From an uncultured Microbulbifer sp. (GTDB lineage Bacteria; Pseudomonadota; Gammaproteobacteria; Pseudomonadales; Cellvibrionaceae), in NCBI RefSeq assembly GCF_947498635.1, contig NZ_CANMKV010000041.1, forward strand, positions 1 through 35,649: a stretch of DNA of 35,649 nt. Direction: 5' to 3'. A program made the translations under genes and the position numbers. The notes beneath the pieces are model-generated. The model saw nothing but the letters and a program-made list of their open reading frames with translations. It did not search any database and was not told the DNA's origin. Shown here piece after piece: positions 25,748 to 34,167 of the stretch; position 1 is the stretch's first letter, and every line of letters begins with the position of its first letter.

Positions 25748-26917
25748 TTAATCCCTGCGCAGTTCGTCCTTGGTGGCAATGGGATTGGGGAAGTTCATCA
25801 CCACAATGTAAGAGGAAACCAGAAAGGTCAGAATGGCGGTGGCTTGTATTAAGTGAGAGGCCTCGCTCCCGATCAGGTTCTGTCCAAAGGCGAGCAGGGC
25901 TATCAGCAGGGAGAATTCGCTGATCTGCCCCAGGCGGAAACCGATATCCCAGGCCAGTAATTTGAGCTCACTGTGCCCCCCCAGTAGGTATCGGAAGACC
26001 ACCGGCTTGGCCAGCAATACCACCGCTGCGGTCACCAGCGCCGGCAGCAGAATTTCTGGCAGCATGGCGAGTTTAAACTGGGCGCCCAAGCTAAAGAAAA
26101 ACAGGATTAAAAAGAAGTCCCGAAGGGGTTTCAGGTTGAGGGCAATGTATTGGGAAATACGGCTTGCCGCGAGGGTAATACCGGCGATAAAAGCGCCGAT
26201 CTCCCGCGATAACCCTAAGGTTTCAGCAAGCTCGGCCATACCCATGCACCAGCCCAACGCCATCAAAAATACATACTCGTGAAAGCGATCGAAACGGCTA
26301 AACAGCGGCAATAGCAAGTACTTCACCACGACCCAGGCAAAAGCCACCAACAGTGGTAGGGCACCGAAAGACAGGGCTATCTGCCCAAGGTGCACATCCC
26401 CACTGCTGTCGCTCAGCAGGATCATCAAGCAGACGATGGCGACAAAATCCTGGAATAACAGCAGGCCCACCATTAACTCTCCGAGTTTCTTGTGGTGCAA
26501 TACCGTGGTGGGGAGCAGTTTGATACCGATAATCGTGCTGGAGAACATCAGGGCCATACCAATGATCCAGCTTTCTGTAGTCGTAAAACCAAATAATTGG
26601 CCGATGCAAAAACCAATTCCGAGAAAAATGGCACAGCTCAGAATGCCTACAAAAGTGGCTTTGCGCAGCACAGAGGCCAGTGCTTGCGGTTGCATATCCA
26701 GCCCTAAGAGAAACAATAGGAAAATGATCCCCACGCTGGACATATCCGAAAGTAGGCGCAGGTTGTCGATCACCGCCAACCCCGACGGTCCCAGTAAAAC
26801 ACCGAGAGCGATATAGGCAACGAGTAAGGGTTGGCGTCCAAAAAGCGCCAAGGTGGCGACAATTGCCGCGCCGCTAAAAATTAGAAAGAAGGATTGAAAT
26901 AGAGAGCTGTCCGCCAC
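25748..26917 (-). CDS. CPA2 family cation:proton antiporter (KefB/KefC-like membrane domain)
   Basis: Exchanges Na+ or K+ for protons across the inner membrane. The 389 residues give about twelve helices and no cytoplasmic TrkA-N/RCK domain. Family marks are LGLDMQPQAL after TM3, the LLLFQDFVAI segment with the conserved Gln-Asp, and GLSREIGAFIAGITLA. Full Kef proteins end in a nucleotide-binding domain of about 200 more residues, so this is the short form, seen in many bacteria. ATG 26917 is the start. It is convergent with the pyrophosphatase gene (28-base gap) and lies 86 bases downstream of the Lrp gene on the same strand. Confidence 0.9.
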   Translation of the reverse strand: MADSSLFQSFFLIFSGAAIVATLALFGRQPLLVAYIALGVLLGPSGLAVIDNLRLLSDMSSVGIIFLLFLLGLDMQPQALASVLRKATFVGILSCAIFLGIGFCIGQLFGFTTTESWIIGMALMFSSTIIGIKLLPTTVLHHKKLGELMVGLLLFQDFVAIVCLMILLSDSSGDVHLGQIALSFGALPLLVAFAWVVVKYLLLPLFSRFDRFHEYVFLMALGWCMGMAELAETLGLSREIGAFIAGITLAASRISQYIALNLKPLRDFFLILFFFSLGAQFKLAMLPEILLPALVTAAVVLLAKPVVFRYLLGGHSELKLLAWDIGFRLGQISEFSLLIALLAFGQNLIGSEASHLIQATAILTFLVSSYIVVMNFPNPIATKDELRRD

Positions 26918-27003
26918 AGGTCATCCTTGAGAGTGAGCGAGATCTCATCATTATCCACAGATGGGCGAACAGCTAAACCCTTCGCGATGCGGCCCCCTCG
27001 GAA

Positions 27004-27480
27004 TTACTCTGGATTTTCCGAGGGAATGGGTAACTCAGTGGTACTTTTGATTTGCTCCAGGGCAAAGTTTGAAATGATATCGCTGATGCCTACGTGCCGG
27101 ATCAACTCCTTGTAAAAGCGGTCATAGGCGGAGATATCGCCCACAACCACCCTGAGAAGGTAGTCGTAATCTCCAGCCATGCGGTAACAATCCACCACCT
27201 CAGGGAGCTGTGCCACATGTTTGGAAAAAGCATCAGCCCATTCCGGCGTATGTTGGTCGGTTTTGACTTGGGCAAAAACCGACACTGGCAAGCCGAGTAT
27301 CTCCGCATTGAGCAGTGCGACTTTGCGGCGGATGATGCCGCTTTTCTCCAACTTCTGTACCCGGCGCCAGCAAGGAGTTTTGGTTAGACCTACACGCTCG
27401 GCCAGCTCCTCAATCGAAAGGCTGACGTCCGATTGCAGAATAGCGAGCAGGTGCCTATCAATCGCGTCAAGTGAGGACAT
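27004..27480 (-). CDS. Lrp/AsnC family transcriptional regulator
   Basis: A 158-residue regulator of standard length. The N-terminal winged helix-turn-helix is LSIEELAERVGLTKTPCWRRVQKLEKSGII (quoted only as its span, residues about 20-50), followed by an RAM/ligand domain with VVDCYRMAGDYDYLLRV. Such proteins sense amino acids and form octamers. The gene lies beyond the phenylalanine hydroxylase gene on the same strand, so an amino-acid role is plausible, but its target is not shown by the sequence. ATG 27480 starts it. Confidence 0.93.
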   Translation of the reverse strand: MSSLDAIDRHLLAILQSDVSLSIEELAERVGLTKTPCWRRVQKLEKSGIIRRKVALLNAEILGLPVSVFAQVKTDQHTPEWADAFSKHVAQLPEVVDCYRMAGDYDYLLRVVVGDISAYDRFYKELIRHVGISDIISNFALEQIKSTTELPIPSENPE

Positions 27481-27791
27481 AGTGCTACAGCGCTCCCATA
27501 ACCAAAGGCCTTGTGTCCCTGCGTATCCTTTCGGGCCATCACTGGCATTGCCCCGGCGGTAATTTGATGTTCTGGGTGGTTACAAGGCTGGCAGGTCGTT
27601 TACCTCCTCCTTTACCACCTGACGTAACGATAGGCTCAGGGCAATTGCGCCGGTAGTGGAATTTTCCCCAAGTGCAATGTGAATGAGAGCACTTTGTGCA
27701 AAAGGGAATTGGGGGCTGGCGGGTGGGTGAGGGTGGTACTGTTTCAATCAAAGGGGCGAACCTGGCGCCACGGTGGCGCCCGGTCAATGCG
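27481..27791. other. intergenic region between lrp-type and phhA genes
   Basis: About 310 bases with no supported gene. A GC-rich palindrome, GGCGCCAC (27764-27771) and GTGGCGCC (27773-27780), lies 12 bases after the phhA stop on the minus strand and is the probable phhA terminator. The rest should contain the promoter of the Lrp-type gene. Confidence 0.45.
27764..27780 (-). terminator. hairpin after phhA
   Basis: Arms GGCGCCAC and GTGGCGCC are perfect around a single base, folding as a 7-bp stem with a three-base loop. It lies just past the phhA stop. The following minus-strand sequence has only CCCCTTTG, a weak T-tract. Confidence 0.45.
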
Positions 27792-28598
27792 TCAGGCAGC
27801 GTTCTTTGGTGGGAAGCGGGGCTCGAACAAACCGAGTTGAATGGCCTCGCGCACCTTGGCCATCAGATCGATTTCGGTGAGTTCCTGCAGCTGCTGTAGA
27901 CTGCTCAGCACATAGTAAATCGGCTGTACTATATCGATACGGTACGGCGTTCGCAGGGCATCGATCGCGGTAAAGTCGAAGCGCTCAGGCTGATTACTGA
28001 AGGCGTACAGGGTTTCCTTGGGCGAGGAAAGGATACCACCGCCGTAGATACGTAACCCATCCTCGGTGTTGAGTAGGCCGAATTCCACGGTAAACCAGTA
28101 GAGCCGTGCCAGGTAGGCGCGTTCTTTGGGGCTGGCCTTGAGGCCCAGCTGCCCGTATTTCTCTGTGAAATTGGCAAAGGCCGGGTTAGTCAGCATGGCG
28201 CAGTGGCCAAAAATCTCATGGAAAATATCCGGCTCTTGTAGGTAATCGAACTCCTCAGGGGTGCGAATAAAGGTGGCAACCGGAAATTTGCGATCGGCGA
28301 GCAGGCCGAAGAAGGTTTCGAAGCCGATCAATGCGGGCACCCGCGCCACTTCCCAGCCGGTCTCCCGGCGCAGTACTGAGGAGACTTCCTCGAGTTGGGG
28401 GATGCGATCACGGGGCAAGTCGAGCAGCTCAAGACCGTGCATATACTCATCGCAGGCACGCCCCGGCAAAATATCCAGCTGGCGCTCAATCAGGCGCTGC
28501 CAGGTTTGGTGTTCCTGCTCGGTATACTCGATAAAACCTTCAGTATTGGGCTCTCGAGCCACATACTTGGTGCTCTTCTTGGCGGCTTCTTTTTTCAT
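27792..28598 (-). CDS. phhA: phenylalanine 4-monooxygenase
   Basis: Hydroxylates phenylalanine to tyrosine with tetrahydropterin and O2. The 268-residue chain is the compact bacterial catalytic domain. Iron ligands are His127 and His132 in FHEIFGHC and Glu172 in FTVEFGL. The block DIFHEIFGHCAMLTNPAF is diagnostic. Start ATG 28598 has AGGAGAC six bases upstream. The pterin dehydratase gene phhB, often next to it, is not in this neighbourhood. It is divergent from a TyrR/PhhR-type regulator, and a TyrR box sits in the shared region, so aromatic-amino-acid control is likely. Confidence 0.95.
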   Translation of the reverse strand: MKKEAAKKSTKYVAREPNTEGFIEYTEQEHQTWQRLIERQLDILPGRACDEYMHGLELLDLPRDRIPQLEEVSSVLRRETGWEVARVPALIGFETFFGLLADRKFPVATFIRTPEEFDYLQEPDIFHEIFGHCAMLTNPAFANFTEKYGQLGLKASPKERAYLARLYWFTVEFGLLNTEDGLRIYGGGILSSPKETLYAFSNQPERFDFTAIDALRTPYRIDIVQPIYYVLSSLQQLQELTEIDLMAKVREAIQLGLFEPRFPPKNAA

Positions 28599-28764
28599 AA
28601 TTTTGTCTCCTGCGACCCACCAGTCCGGTTAGTGACGGGGCTTGTGGCTGTGCCGCTGAATCCTTGTTGTTATGTGTCTTCTGTATTTTTAGTCAGGGTC
28701 CTGCCTTCAGGGGAGACTTGGCAGCTAAGTATTGTGCTCTTTGCCACAAACCTTTTACACTTTC

Positions 28765-28782
28765 TGTAAAGAAATGTTTACA
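28765..28782. promoter_or_regulatory. TyrR/PhhR box
   Basis: TGTAAA (28765-28770), six bases, then TTTACA (28777-28782): a perfect match to the TGTAAA-N6-TTTACA operator of TyrR and PhhR. An extra TTTACA lies just before it (28754-28759). The box ends nine bases before the GTG at 28792, overlapping the longer ATG at 28774, so it favours the shorter start. It probably mediates autoregulation of the regulator and may affect phhA on the other side. Confidence 0.8.
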
Positions 28783-28791
28783 GGTGGGCCG

Positions 28792-30216
28792 GTGAGAGTT
28801 GAGATAACCTGTACGAATCGTGTGGGCATTTTGCATGAAATTATGCAAATATTCGGTGAATATCGCATTAATGTCACCTCGGGAGAGCTGGGTGGTGACA
28901 GTGGCGACAAAGTCTATTTGCTGGCGCCAGGGATGCTTGCCACCCAGTACCAGACCATTGAAAAGTCCCTCTATCGTGTACCCGGAGTTCAGAGAGTCAG
29001 GCGTATATCCCTGCTGCCCCTGGAGCGGCGCTATTTTGAACTGGACACATTACTGCAGCATGTTACAGACCCAGTGCTAAGCGTTGATCACGCGGGCCGG
29101 GTTATCGCGGCAAATGTTGCCGCCGCACGTGCCTTTGGAGTCAGCTTGGACCGCGTGCCCGGATTACAGTTACAGCGTTTCCTGCCGCTGATGCAGGTGG
29201 CCGAACTACTGAGAGATTTTGCGGTGCCCCGTTATGGTCTCCCGGTGGTGGTGCGTGGGCAAAATTTTCGTGTAGATTGGTCGCCTATCGCTCTGGATAA
29301 GCCTGGAGATGTGGATCCCCTTGCCGGAGCCGTTTTGCGTATGCAGCCGTGGGAGAAAAGTGAGTTTATCGCAGGCCTTCCCCGGCCCGTGGCTTTATGG
29401 GATTTTGATCTGCGTCGTGAGAGTTGCCTGCAGTTGCAGGATCTTGCCGAGCTGGGCTCGCCACTGCTGATTTACGGTGAGGCGGGGAGTGGCAAGACTA
29501 CCTTTGCTTGCGCGGTGCACTATTTGTCCCCTACCGCTGCCCGTGCGGACTGCCATCGCATTGTGCCGCAAGACGGAAAACTGGAAATACCCAAACACTT
29601 GCGCGCCAGTGGGACGCTTATCCTGGAAGACTTACACCTTTTAAGGAGTGAAGCCCAACTGGCCGTACTGCGCCACTTGCGAAGTCTGCCTTCTTCTATT
29701 CGCTTGGTGGCCACTTGTACCGCTCCCCAGTCCTTGGTGCCGGCCCTTGCTCAGCGATTTAGTGCGCTCTGCATGACACTGCCGCCCCTGCGTAATATGC
29801 GCCCGGTGCTGCCGCGCTTTGCCGAAACACTGCTTAGGCAAGAGCTTCCTGAGCGGGAAAGGCCGGATATAGGTGCGGAGGTACTCGATTTAATCCGGAG
29901 GCAGGACTGGCCAGAAAACTTTAATGGCCTGCGAGACTACTTGATGGCTGCTGCAGGTAGTTGTGAGCGCCGTAGAGCCAGCGCCATCGCTCTTGAGGAT
30001 GTGCCGGATTTAACAGCGCAGAAAAGTTTGTCCTTGCGGGACTGGGGTAGAGGACTTAGTTACAGGGAGATGATGGAGCAGCTGGAGCGATCTTTGCTCA
30101 GCGAGTTATTGGTGGGGCGAGCCTCCACCAGGGAGTTGGCCAAAGAGTTGGGGATTTCCCATACAGCAGTCGCCAACAAACTGCGCAAATACGGTTTGTC
30201 GGCGCAGAAGAAATAA
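28792..30216 (+). CDS. phhR: TyrR/PhhR family aromatic amino acid regulator
   Basis: A 474-residue regulator built as ACT (about 1-75), PAS (about 80-140), AAA+ sigma-54-type domain (about 200-390) and C-terminal helix-turn-helix (about 435-470, STRELAKELGISHTAVANKLRKYG). Walker A is GEAGSGKT at 229-236. Walker B is GTLILED, without the usual DE pair. The GAFTGA loop for sigma-54 contact is absent, as expected for TyrR-like proteins that act with sigma-70. The start at GTG 28792 gives MRVEI, matching the TyrR N-terminus. ATG 28774 and a TTG at 28732 are alternatives but fall in or before the operator. It is shorter than E. coli TyrR (513). It is convergent with the Mpo1-like gene, six bases away. 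Confidence 0.9.
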   Translation: MRVEITCTNRVGILHEIMQIFGEYRINVTSGELGGDSGDKVYLLAPGMLATQYQTIEKSLYRVPGVQRVRRISLLPLERRYFELDTLLQHVTDPVLSVDHAGRVIAANVAAARAFGVSLDRVPGLQLQRFLPLMQVAELLRDFAVPRYGLPVVVRGQNFRVDWSPIALDKPGDVDPLAGAVLRMQPWEKSEFIAGLPRPVALWDFDLRRESCLQLQDLAELGSPLLIYGEAGSGKTTFACAVHYLSPTAARADCHRIVPQDGKLEIPKHLRASGTLILEDLHLLRSEAQLAVLRHLRSLPSSIRLVATCTAPQSLVPALAQRFSALCMTLPPLRNMRPVLPRFAETLLRQELPERERPDIGAEVLDLIRRQDWPENFNGLRDYLMAAAGSCERRRASAIALEDVPDLTAQKSLSLRDWGRGLSYREMMEQLERSLLSELLVGRASTRELAKELGISHTAVANKLRKYGLSAQKK

Positions 30217-30222
30217 TCTGAT

Positions 30223-30540
30223 TCAGCGCTCTATACGCCCCAGTAGCATATCCTTAAACATCACAAAGTCCCCAAGAAAGCTGTAAAAGGGGTACTTAAA
30301 AGTAGCCGGGCGATTGTGCTCAAAAAAGAAATGCCCAATCCAGGCGAAGCCGTAACCAGCTAAAGGGGTAGTGGCAAGCCACAGCATATTGCCGGTGGTG
30401 ATTGCGGCGATCACGGTAGCGAACACCAGGCTGGTGCCAATAAAGTGCAATCGGCGGCAGGTTCGGTTGCGGTGCTCTTGCAGGTAGAACGGATAAAAGT
30501 CGCGGAAAGACTCGAATTTTTGGGCTTCTATAGCGGCCAT
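30223..30540 (-). CDS. DUF962/Mpo1-like membrane protein
   Basis: A 105-residue protein with FYLQEHRNRTCRRLHFIGT, two central membrane segments (about 36-75) and GHFFFEHNRPATFKYPF, the pattern of the DUF962/Mpo1 family. Yeast Mpo1 is an Fe2+-dependent dioxygenase for 2-hydroxy fatty acids, and the conserved histidines (in QEH, LHFIGT, GHFFFEHN) are present here. Bacterial members are mostly uncharacterised, so the activity is inferred. ATG 30540 has a perfect AAGGAGG site. It is divergent from the CoA-transferase gene. Confidence 0.85.
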   Translation of the reverse strand: MAAIEAQKFESFRDFYPFYLQEHRNRTCRRLHFIGTSLVFATVIAAITTGNMLWLATTPLAGYGFAWIGHFFFEHNRPATFKYPFYSFLGDFVMFKDMLLGRIER

Positions 30541-30682
30541 GCTATGCCTCCTTATTTTTATTGCACCAGCAGTGTAAGGCGAATTCCGCAGTCTTCCAAG
30601 TTGGGCGCCCCTCGGTAATATCTGTTAGTCTGCCGCAAAAATGTATCGGGGATACACCCCGTATTAGCGAAACGAGGAAGTT

Positions 30683-31906
30683 ATGGCAGGACCACTCGCG
30701 CATCTCAAGGTACTCGATCTCAGTCGTATTCTCGCAGGCCCCTGGGCCGGACAGGTTTTCGCCGATTTTGGTGCGGAAGTGATCAAAGTAGAGCGCCCTG
30801 AGCGTGGCGATGACACCCGCCACTGGGGGCCTCCCTACCTCAAAGATGCCGAGGGCAATGACACTGCCGATGCCGCCTATTACCTGAGTGCCAATCGCGG
30901 TAAAAAATCCGTTACTGTGGATATTACCACCGAAGCTGGCCAGGACCTGATCAAAAAGATGGCCGCCCGTTGCGACATCCTTCTGGAAAATTACAAGGTG
31001 GGAGGTCTCAAAAAATACGGCTTGGATTATGACTCCATCAAGGCGATTAACCCCGGTGTTATTTATTGCTCCATTACCGGCTTCGGCCAAACCGGGCCCT
31101 ATAAAAACCGTGCCGGCTACGATGCCATGATTCAGGGTATGGGTGGGTTGATGAGCGTAACAGGTGTTCCTGAGGGGCAGCCAGGTGCCGGCCCGCAAAA
31201 AGTGGGGGTGGCGGTCGCTGACCTGATGACGGGCATGTATGCCGTTTCCTCGGTGCTTGCCGCCGTGGTACATCGGCAGCAGACTGGAGTGGGGCAGCAT
31301 ATCGACCTGGCCCTGCTGGATACCCAGGTAGCCTGGCTTGCCAACCAGGCGCAGAACTATCTTACTTCCGGTAAAAGCCCTGCGCGCCAGGGTACCGGCC
31401 ACCCCAATATTGTGCCCTATCAGGCCGTACCTTCTCAAGACGGCTACTTTATGTTGGCCGTGGGCAACGATGATCAGTTCAGGCGTTTCTGTAAGATCGC
31501 TGGTATAGAACCGCTGGCTGAGAACCCTGCTTACGCGAGCAACTCCTCACGTGTCATGGCCCGCGATGAACTGATACCACAAATCGAAAACGCCACCCGC
31601 CAGCAGAATTCCACCTGGTGGTTGGAAAAGCTCAGCGATGCCCATGTCCCCTGTGGGCCAATTAATACTCTGGAAGAGGTTTTTGCCGATCCCCAGGTGC
31701 AGGCACGCGGCATGGTGGTGGAGCAGGAGCACCCGCAAGCCGGAAAGGTAAAAACCGTGCGTAACCCGGTGATCTTCTCCGAATCGGCCCTCGATTATCA
31801 ACAGGCCCCGCCAGTATTGGGTGAGCACACTGAAGAGGTTCTGCGCGACTTATTGGGGCAAGATGAGGCGCAAATAAATCAGCTGCGGCGTAATGGCGTT
31901 GTCTAA
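30683..31906 (+). CDS. CaiB/BaiF family CoA-transferase (probably glutarate/dicarboxylate type)
   Basis: A family III CoA-transferase of 407 residues. The N-terminus HLKVLDLSRILAGPWAGQ binds CoA, and the catalytic aspartate is probably Asp180 in GVAVADLMTGMYA. The C-terminal swivel is VPCGPINTLEEVFADPQVQARG. Its overall pattern matches the succinyl-CoA:glutarate transferases found next to glutaryl-CoA dehydrogenase genes in pseudomonads and to mammalian SUGCT. Since gcdH is in this window at 16881, it may activate glutarate for that enzyme. Formyl-CoA or other acids are alternatives. ATG 30683 has GAGGAAG upstream. Confidence 0.88.
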   Translation: MAGPLAHLKVLDLSRILAGPWAGQVFADFGAEVIKVERPERGDDTRHWGPPYLKDAEGNDTADAAYYLSANRGKKSVTVDITTEAGQDLIKKMAARCDILLENYKVGGLKKYGLDYDSIKAINPGVIYCSITGFGQTGPYKNRAGYDAMIQGMGGLMSVTGVPEGQPGAGPQKVGVAVADLMTGMYAVSSVLAAVVHRQQTGVGQHIDLALLDTQVAWLANQAQNYLTSGKSPARQGTGHPNIVPYQAVPSQDGYFMLAVGNDDQFRRFCKIAGIEPLAENPAYASNSSRVMARDELIPQIENATRQQNSTWWLEKLSDAHVPCGPINTLEEVFADPQVQARGMVVEQEHPQAGKVKTVRNPVIFSESALDYQQAPPVLGEHTEEVLRDLLGQDEAQINQLRRNGVV

Positions 31907-31972
31907 TTACATTATCGCCCGGTAGCCTGTTGAGCCGGACTCAAATTACGATATTGAGCCAGATATTGCTGG

Positions 31973-31997
31973 GAGTGAGGCAAAGAATACCTCGCTC
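31973..31997 (+). terminator. hairpin between CoA-transferase and VOC genes
   Basis: GAGTGAGG (31973-31980) and CCTCGCTC (31990-31997) pair over 8 bp with one G-U. It lies 66 bases after the CoA-transferase stop. No T-run. Weak candidate. Confidence 0.3.
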
Positions 31998-32114
31998 TCG
32001 GGGCACGCCGCGAATACATCCCTTAAGGTTTGTATTTGGCATCCAAGCCTCATAGGGCCGAGAGTGGGGGATTTCTTGCCTAGGCTTTTAAAACGAATAG
32101 CACAGGGAAGCGTT

Positions 32115-32480
32115 ATGCAACTGGACCACTTCAATATCACCGCACCTCGAGATCAGCTGTTGCGCGTACGAGATTTTTATATACAAGTCCTTGGTCTCAC
32201 CGAAGGCGAGCGGCCGAACTTCAAGAGCAATGGTTTTTGGCTCTACGGCAACGGCAAACCAATCGTTCACCTGATGGAAGGCGAGGTTTCTGAAAAGCAA
32301 CCTGCTAAGCCCTACCTGGATCACGTGGCTTTCCATACGGATGATCTTCAGCCGATAAAAGAACGATTGGATTCAATGGGCATTGCCTGCAGGCAAATGG
32401 ATGTACCGGGCCGCAACCTCAGGCCGCTGGTATTTTTTGATCCGGTGGGGATTAAGGTTGAGGTGAATGCGCTGGTTTAG
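32115..32480 (+). CDS. VOC/glyoxalase superfamily protein
   Basis: A 121-residue VOC-fold protein starting MQLDHFNITAPRDQL, with two beta-alpha-beta-beta-beta halves. Metal-type positions appear as His5 (DHFN), His53 in PIVHLMEG, the His in LDHVAFH and a terminal Glu in GIKVEVNAL, as in glyoxalase/dioxygenase members. The substrate is not deducible. ATG 32115 has AGGGAAG upstream. A GTG/ATG upstream at 32064 would add 17 unconserved residues. It is convergent with the LysR gene. Confidence 0.82.
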   Translation: MQLDHFNITAPRDQLLRVRDFYIQVLGLTEGERPNFKSNGFWLYGNGKPIVHLMEGEVSEKQPAKPYLDHVAFHTDDLQPIKERLDSMGIACRQMDVPGRNLRPLVFFDPVGIKVEVNALV

Positions 32481-32508
32481 TCTTTAACAGAAAGGGGCGA
32501 CAGGGGCT

Positions 32509-32534
32509 GGCCACAACGCAGAAACGCTGTGGCC
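32509..32534. terminator. bidirectional terminator candidate between VOC and LysR genes
   Basis: GGCCACA (32509-32515) and TGTGGCC (32528-32534) form a perfect 7-bp stem around 12 bases, between convergent stops (32480 and 32543). No clear T-run on either side. Confidence 0.4.
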
Positions 32535-32542
32535 GAACAGTG

Positions 32543-33523
32543 TCAAATAATAATGTTTGCAGAACTGAGTGCTTTGTTGGCGCTAGTGGCAACTTTTACC
32601 TGTTGGCGGAACCAGCGATGAACAATATCGTTATTAGATACGTGTGGCCATACAAGGTAGATATCGAGTGGCGCTATAGGTGTTGGAAAAGGCAGTATCT
32701 GTATAGGGTTTCGTCTGGCAAATAGCTGCGCCATACCTTCAGGCATGGTACACAAATAGTTGGTGTTCAGAATAACCGGGATCATATTTTGGAAGTGTGA
32801 CACCCGCACAGCTACTTTGCGGCCTAACTGATCAACTGAGCTTTCCGTTTTGTCTGAGGGATCGTCTCCCCACTCCCCCGTATGGTTCTCTAAGTGTGTA
32901 ACTCCAGATTTATTTTGGTGTAAAGTAACGTGCTTTTCCGCAGTAAACTGCTCCTTTGTGATTGCCAATTGAATCCTGGGGTGGTTATTTTTGGCAACCA
33001 CTACCAGCCGGTCCGAGGCGATATGCTCTGCTTGAAGTTCATTGGAATTTACCGGCTGGTAGTAGAGCGCGAAGTCATAAATGCCATGCGTCATTTTTTC
33101 TTCCAGGCCGCCCACCTCTAAGGGCGCAACCTTTATGGTCATATTGGGTGCAATCGATTCCAGGTGGTTGAGCAGGTTGCCCAGGAAAATAATCTCCGCA
33201 TAGTCGCCACCAATAATATTAAAGCTGCGCTTTTCTAGTGCGGGATCAAACTCTGTTTTTTCTTCAATCTCTTCACGTATCTGGCTGAGTGCTGCTTTCA
33301 CCGTAATATATAAGCGCTCGGCTCTGGGGGTGGGAGTAAAGCCGTTACGCTTGCGGATAAAAAGTTCATCCCCAATGGTGTGCCGCAATCGCTGTAAGGC
33401 AGCGCTCATCGCCGGGGGGCTTATGCCCAAGCATTCTCCTGCCTTGGTCAGTTGCCGATTTTCCATAATAGCTTCGAATATAGGCAGTAAATTTAGGTCT
33501 ATAGATCTGAGGTTCCGTTTCAT
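32543..33523 (-). CDS. LysR family transcriptional regulator
   Basis: Of 326 residues. The N-terminal helix-turn-helix is LRSIDLNLLPIFEAIMENRQ followed by LTKAGECLGISPPAMSAALQRLR, typical of NodD/LeuO-like LysR proteins. A substrate-binding domain fills about 95-320. ATG 33523 has no strong ribosome site, and the upstream 480 bases are AT-rich. The inducer is unknown. LysR proteins often control a divergent gene, but here the divergent side is a long gene-poor stretch. The VOC gene lies convergent. Confidence 0.92.
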   Translation of the reverse strand: MKRNLRSIDLNLLPIFEAIMENRQLTKAGECLGISPPAMSAALQRLRHTIGDELFIRKRNGFTPTPRAERLYITVKAALSQIREEIEEKTEFDPALEKRSFNIIGGDYAEIIFLGNLLNHLESIAPNMTIKVAPLEVGGLEEKMTHGIYDFALYYQPVNSNELQAEHIASDRLVVVAKNNHPRIQLAITKEQFTAEKHVTLHQNKSGVTHLENHTGEWGDDPSDKTESSVDQLGRKVAVRVSHFQNMIPVILNTNYLCTMPEGMAQLFARRNPIQILPFPTPIAPLDIYLVWPHVSNNDIVHRWFRQQVKVATSANKALSSANIII

Positions 33524-34005
33524 ACTTAAATTAATTCTAATATGGTTGATACTTCAAATTGGAAATTACCCATAATAATCGAGTGCGTCAACGGAGCGCT
33601 TTTATATAGTCTTTGTAGCGGGAAAAGGTTTTATCTGAAACTAAAAATCATGTTGAAGGTGAAGGGAATGATGGAGGTAACAGTTTAGATCCTGAGTGCG
33701 CTCTGTGACTTTTTAGTGGTGCTCTTAAAGTTGTCATTATGTGCATGAATTGCTAGCCAAACTATTTATTGAGTTGTCACTCATGCTCAGGCAATGCTTG
33801 AGCCGAGTCGTTATTAATTCATAAAAGCGTTCAGAAGAAATTTGCTTTTATATATTACTAGTCTGTTAGCATTCCCTAGCATGATTCCCCAGAAGAGTGG
33901 GGTAAGGGAACAGGGAAGTAAGGGGGTAGGCTGGGAAGTGCAATGCAGTAGATGCGATTAATGTATAGGGGGTGCATATAATTTACCTTTCAAGAGGGGT
34001 GCTAA
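33524..34005. other. AT-rich intergenic region upstream of the LysR gene
   Basis: About 480 AT-rich bases. No gene can be supported. Frame 33619-33708 is open for 29 residues (ends SLDPECAL) but has no start, and looks like chance or a decayed end. It should contain the LysR promoter. Confidence 0.45.
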
Positions 34006-34167
34006 TTGATAGTTGAGTTCGAAATTGTTGCGCCAAAATCAATAAGGTGGCATAAGTTGAATTCTGTTTTATGGAACATAAAGTTACAAAAAGATGAATT
34101 GACTCTAGCATATCGCACCTTCTATTCTGAGTTTGTTGAAAAGTTCTTAACATTATTTGAGTCGTAA
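34006..34167 (+). CDS. small hypothetical protein (53 aa)
   Basis: The frame opens at TTG 34006 and stops at TAA 34165-34167. It is preceded by AGAGGGG with a six-base spacer, a strong ribosome site. The predicted 53-residue product has balanced composition (MIVEFEIVAPKS, then RWHKLN, YRTFYSEFVEKF) with aromatic residues and no membrane segment. I do not recognise it. It is AT-rich like the flanks. It could be a small orphan gene or a remnant of a longer one. Confidence 0.4.
   Translation: MIVEFEIVAPKSIRWHKLNSVLWNIKLQKDELTLAYRTFYSEFVEKFLTLFES

Noticed and set aside
33619..33708. Start-less open frame ending SLDPECAL
   Set aside because: It has no start codon or upstream continuation, and 29 codons in AT-rich DNA can occur by chance.
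33880..33960. CCCCA/TGGGG short dyad near 33887-33902
   Set aside because: Only five base pairs with no T-run; not distinguishable from chance in G-rich sequence.
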